The notes below the pieces were generated by a model. The model was given only the letters and a program-made list of their open reading frames with translations, made no database searches and was not told the origin of the DNA. The translations under genes and the position numbers were made by a program. Of a stretch of 15,229 nucleotides of DNA, positions 14,276 through 15,229 are shown in pieces. This DNA comes from Flavobacterium sp. UBA807 (GTDB lineage: Bacteria > Bacteroidota > Bacteroidia > Flavobacteriales > Flavobacteriaceae). Every line of letters starts with the position of its first letter. Within the stretch, counting starts at the first letter, position 1. The stretch spans positions 1-15,229 of the forward strand of contig DBIH01000224.1 in assembly GCA_002296885.1 (NCBI GenBank), read 5' to 3'.

Positions 14276-14509
14276 TTACAAAGGTTTCTCAGGCAAAAAC
14301 TCTTTTGGAGAACATTTAAAAATTTTAGCCAAAGAATTTATATGATTGACGTTATATTTTGCCCTTCTTTTTGGAGTCTCTACATGTCCAACAAAACTGT
14401 CACTCATGTTTAATTTTTGTGAAAGAACGATTTGAGTTAATTCATGTTCATTTCTTTTCTCCTTTACTTTTTCAATAATATACTTCTCTATTTTAGAAAG
14501 CTCTTTCAT
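14276..14509 (-). CDS. Small XRE-family HTH protein
   Basis: A 77-residue DNA-binding protein, essentially one helix-turn-helix of the Cro/CI (XRE) family. ELTQIVLSQKLNMSDSFVGHVETPKRRAKYNVNHINSLAKIFKCSPKEFLPE contains the five-helix pattern: LTQIVLSQKLNMSDSFVGHVE is the HTH and the NVNHINSLAKIFKCSPKEFL tail is typical. The ATG at 14509 (MKELSKIEKYI) is preferred. An in-frame ATG at 14560 would add 17 hydrophobic residues that fall on a DNA palindrome. It is convergent with the TIR-like gene, with 100 bp between the stops. It could regulate itself through the palindromes upstream or the neighbouring defence genes; the sequence does not decide. Confidence 0.83.
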   Translation of the reverse strand: MKELSKIEKYIIEKVKEKRNEHELTQIVLSQKLNMSDSFVGHVETPKRRAKYNVNHINSLAKIFKCSPKEFLPEKPL

Positions 14510-14546
14510 AAAGAGCAAGTGATAAAATATTGAAAAATTATTCAAA

Positions 14547-14593
14547 GGTACATGTACCATTATTTGAAATTAATCATTATATTTGGTGATTAA
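14547..14593. promoter_or_regulatory. Palindromes upstream of the XRE gene
   Basis: Two inverted repeats lie 38-84 bp before the XRE ATG: the perfect 12-bp palindrome GGTACATGTACC at 14547-14558, and TTAATCA / TGATTAA at 14570-14576 and 14587-14593 with a 10-base spacer. Both are suited to a dimeric HTH repressor and probably represent autoregulatory operators. No good promoter boxes could be fixed between them. Confidence 0.4.
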
Positions 14594-14602
14594 TTTAAAT
14601 TT

Positions 14603-14791
14603 GCGACTCTTCAATAAAATCATTTTGAAGCTCTTCGCTTAGAAGTCTCGTTACTGAAACCTCGGAAATTTCAAAAACCACGAGATGAATAAGTTGAAAA
14701 GCTCACGTCTAAAGGGCGTGGGCTCACTTATTCGTGGTTAGGCCTCCGAGGACCTCAGTAACGGTAAGTTGAGACCTGCGCCTGTTTTTTT
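14603..14791. ncRNA. Highly structured non-coding element
   Basis: A nested set of complementary segments not explained by any gene. A small hairpin comes first: GCGA...TCGC (14603-14606, 14635-14638) around CTTCAA/TTGAAG (14609-14614, 14625-14630). A long imperfect stem follows: GTCTC/GAGAC (14645-14649, 14771-14775), CGTTACTGA/TCAGTAACG (14649-14657, 14755-14763), CCTCGG/CCGAGG (14660-14665, 14746-14751), AACCACG/CGTGGTT (14676-14682, 14733-14739) and AATAAG/CTTATT (14688-14693, 14727-14732). The apical stem is AGCTCACG/CGTGGGCT (14700-14707, 14717-14724) over a 9-base loop. Seven T residues follow at 14785-14791. It could be a small structured RNA, or the palindromic end or a non-autonomous relic of an IS200/IS605-like element; the apical hairpin resembles those ends. 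Confidence 0.5.
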
Positions 14792-14866
14792 GCCCTAACC
14801 ATAGCATGAAAACAACGTACAAATGCATTTCTCTTCTTTAAGACTTCACTTTATTATTGGTTCCAA

Positions 14867-14934
14867 TTGCTGCATGATGATGCGAACGTACAAGAGTGCG
14901 ACGCAACATAGCTCAATAGCATTAATGGCCCTGG
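14867..14934 (+). repeat. Dispersed intergenic repeat, copy 4
   Basis: Core TGCGACGCA at 14897-14905 within GTACAAGAGTGCGACGCAAC. GTACAAG also precedes the core of copy 1. ATAGCTC and, about 20 bases on, CCCTGGC follow. It abuts the 5' end of the truncated sigma-factor reading frame. Confidence 0.5.
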
Positions 14935-14957
14935 CTAATAAATAATTCTTTAAATGA

Positions 14958-15229
14958 AATAAAGTATTGCAGTTAAAAGCATCCATACAAAACCTGGCAT
15001 CTTTAAAAAGTTTTCTGCATGTAAGCAACTTACAGGAAGCATTGTTATTACCGGATGATAGCGCAGATATTTTATTTCGTTTGCAACAAAGAGAGTTGTT
15101 ACAGCAATTATTGCAGGCATTTTCGGCAATTCCATCAGACTGCCGAAAAGTATGCTGGTTGCATTATGAAATAGGATTAAATAAAAAAGAAATAGCTAAG
15201 CTGCTAAACATATCATTAAGCACCGCACA
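14958..15229 (+). pseudogene. ECF sigma-70 factor relic, 5'-truncated, running off the window
   Basis: Open frame of 90 codons after a TGA at 14955-14957, with no credible start codon and continuing past the window end. It reads SIQNLASLKSFLHVS (cf. the end of sigma region 2 in Bacteroidetes ECF factors, usually followed by a TRN...CxxxLR block). It then passes directly to EALLLPDDSADILFRLQQRELLQQLLQAFSAIPSDCRKVCWLHYEIGLNKKEIAKLLNISLSTA in pieces: a clear region 4 with the LP/IP-x-x-CR-x-V turn and the EIAKLLNIS HTH. The whole of sigma region 2 upstream is missing, and the short segment after FLHVS looks deleted, so this is most likely a decayed gene. Promoter selection would be its family role. 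The repeat copy just upstream may mark the break. Confidence 0.6.

Noticed and set aside
14645..14775. Integron attC site, retron msr-msd or tRNA
   Set aside because: No integrase or reverse transcriptase is in the window, the attC core pattern RYYYAAC/GTTRRRY is not met, and no cloverleaf or T-loop motif is present.
14846..15135. Two overlapping minus-strand open frames at the right end
   Set aside because: They run antisense to the sigma region 4 frame, whose HTH motif is clear; the minus-strand products show no features.

Overview
The window looks like an accessory region from a member of the Bacteroidota, most likely a Chitinophagaceae-type genome. Four things point there: a Bacteroidetes conjugative-transposon TraE (DUF4134) gene at the left edge, a glycine-tailed RRM protein, a short Crp-type regulator typical of the phylum, and promoters of the Bacteroidetes TTTG-N19/20-TAnnTTTG type rather than -35/-10 boxes. 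The family is inferred from protein style only; no rRNA or tRNA is present to confirm it.

Layout. (1) 1-1381, minus strand: edge of a conjugative-transfer module (TraE, then a one-TM protein and a four-TM protein upstream of it). (2) 1505-3523, minus: a 460-residue secreted lipoprotein with a His...Cys papain-like C-terminal part, and a Crp/Fnr-family regulator. (3) 3722-5342, minus: a first AbiE-type IV toxin-antitoxin pair (DUF6088-type antitoxin, AbiEii nucleotidyltransferase toxin), with a pair of 19-bp direct repeats over its promoter and leader. (4) 5688-6272, minus: an 83-residue unknown and an RRM RNA-binding protein. (5) 6518-8103, plus: a second AbiE pair of a different subfamily (AbiEi/AbiEii, ATGA overlap). 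(6) 8293-11398, plus: a tightly packed three-gene operon: a PD-(D/E)XK nuclease-like protein resembling GAPS4a, a protein resembling GAPS4b, and a 37-kDa nucleoid-associated (NdpA/YejK-like) protein. Two tandem TGTGA-N4-TCACA palindromes lie upstream. (7) 11399-12141: 743 bp without a gene. (8) 12142-14175, plus: an FRG-domain protein and a small TIR-like protein. (9) 14276-14509, minus: a small XRE-type HTH regulator. (10) 14603-14791: a highly structured non-coding element ending in a T-run. (11) 14958-end, plus: a 5'-truncated ECF sigma-factor relic running off the window.

Read together, 3.7-14.5 kb looks like a defence island: two AbiE systems, a GAPS4-like system with an extra nucleoid-associated protein, and an FRG/TIR-like pair, with stress- or RNA-related genes between them, beside an integrative conjugative element. 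A ~75-bp intergenic repeat with the core TGCGWCGCA occurs four times (near 1450, 5508, 5583 and 14901) and roughly brackets the island. The candidates for something undescribed are the GAPS4-NdpA operon with its tandem operators, the FRG plus TIR-like pair, and the structured element at 14.6-14.8 kb. All functional statements rest on recognition of motifs by eye; no database search was run.
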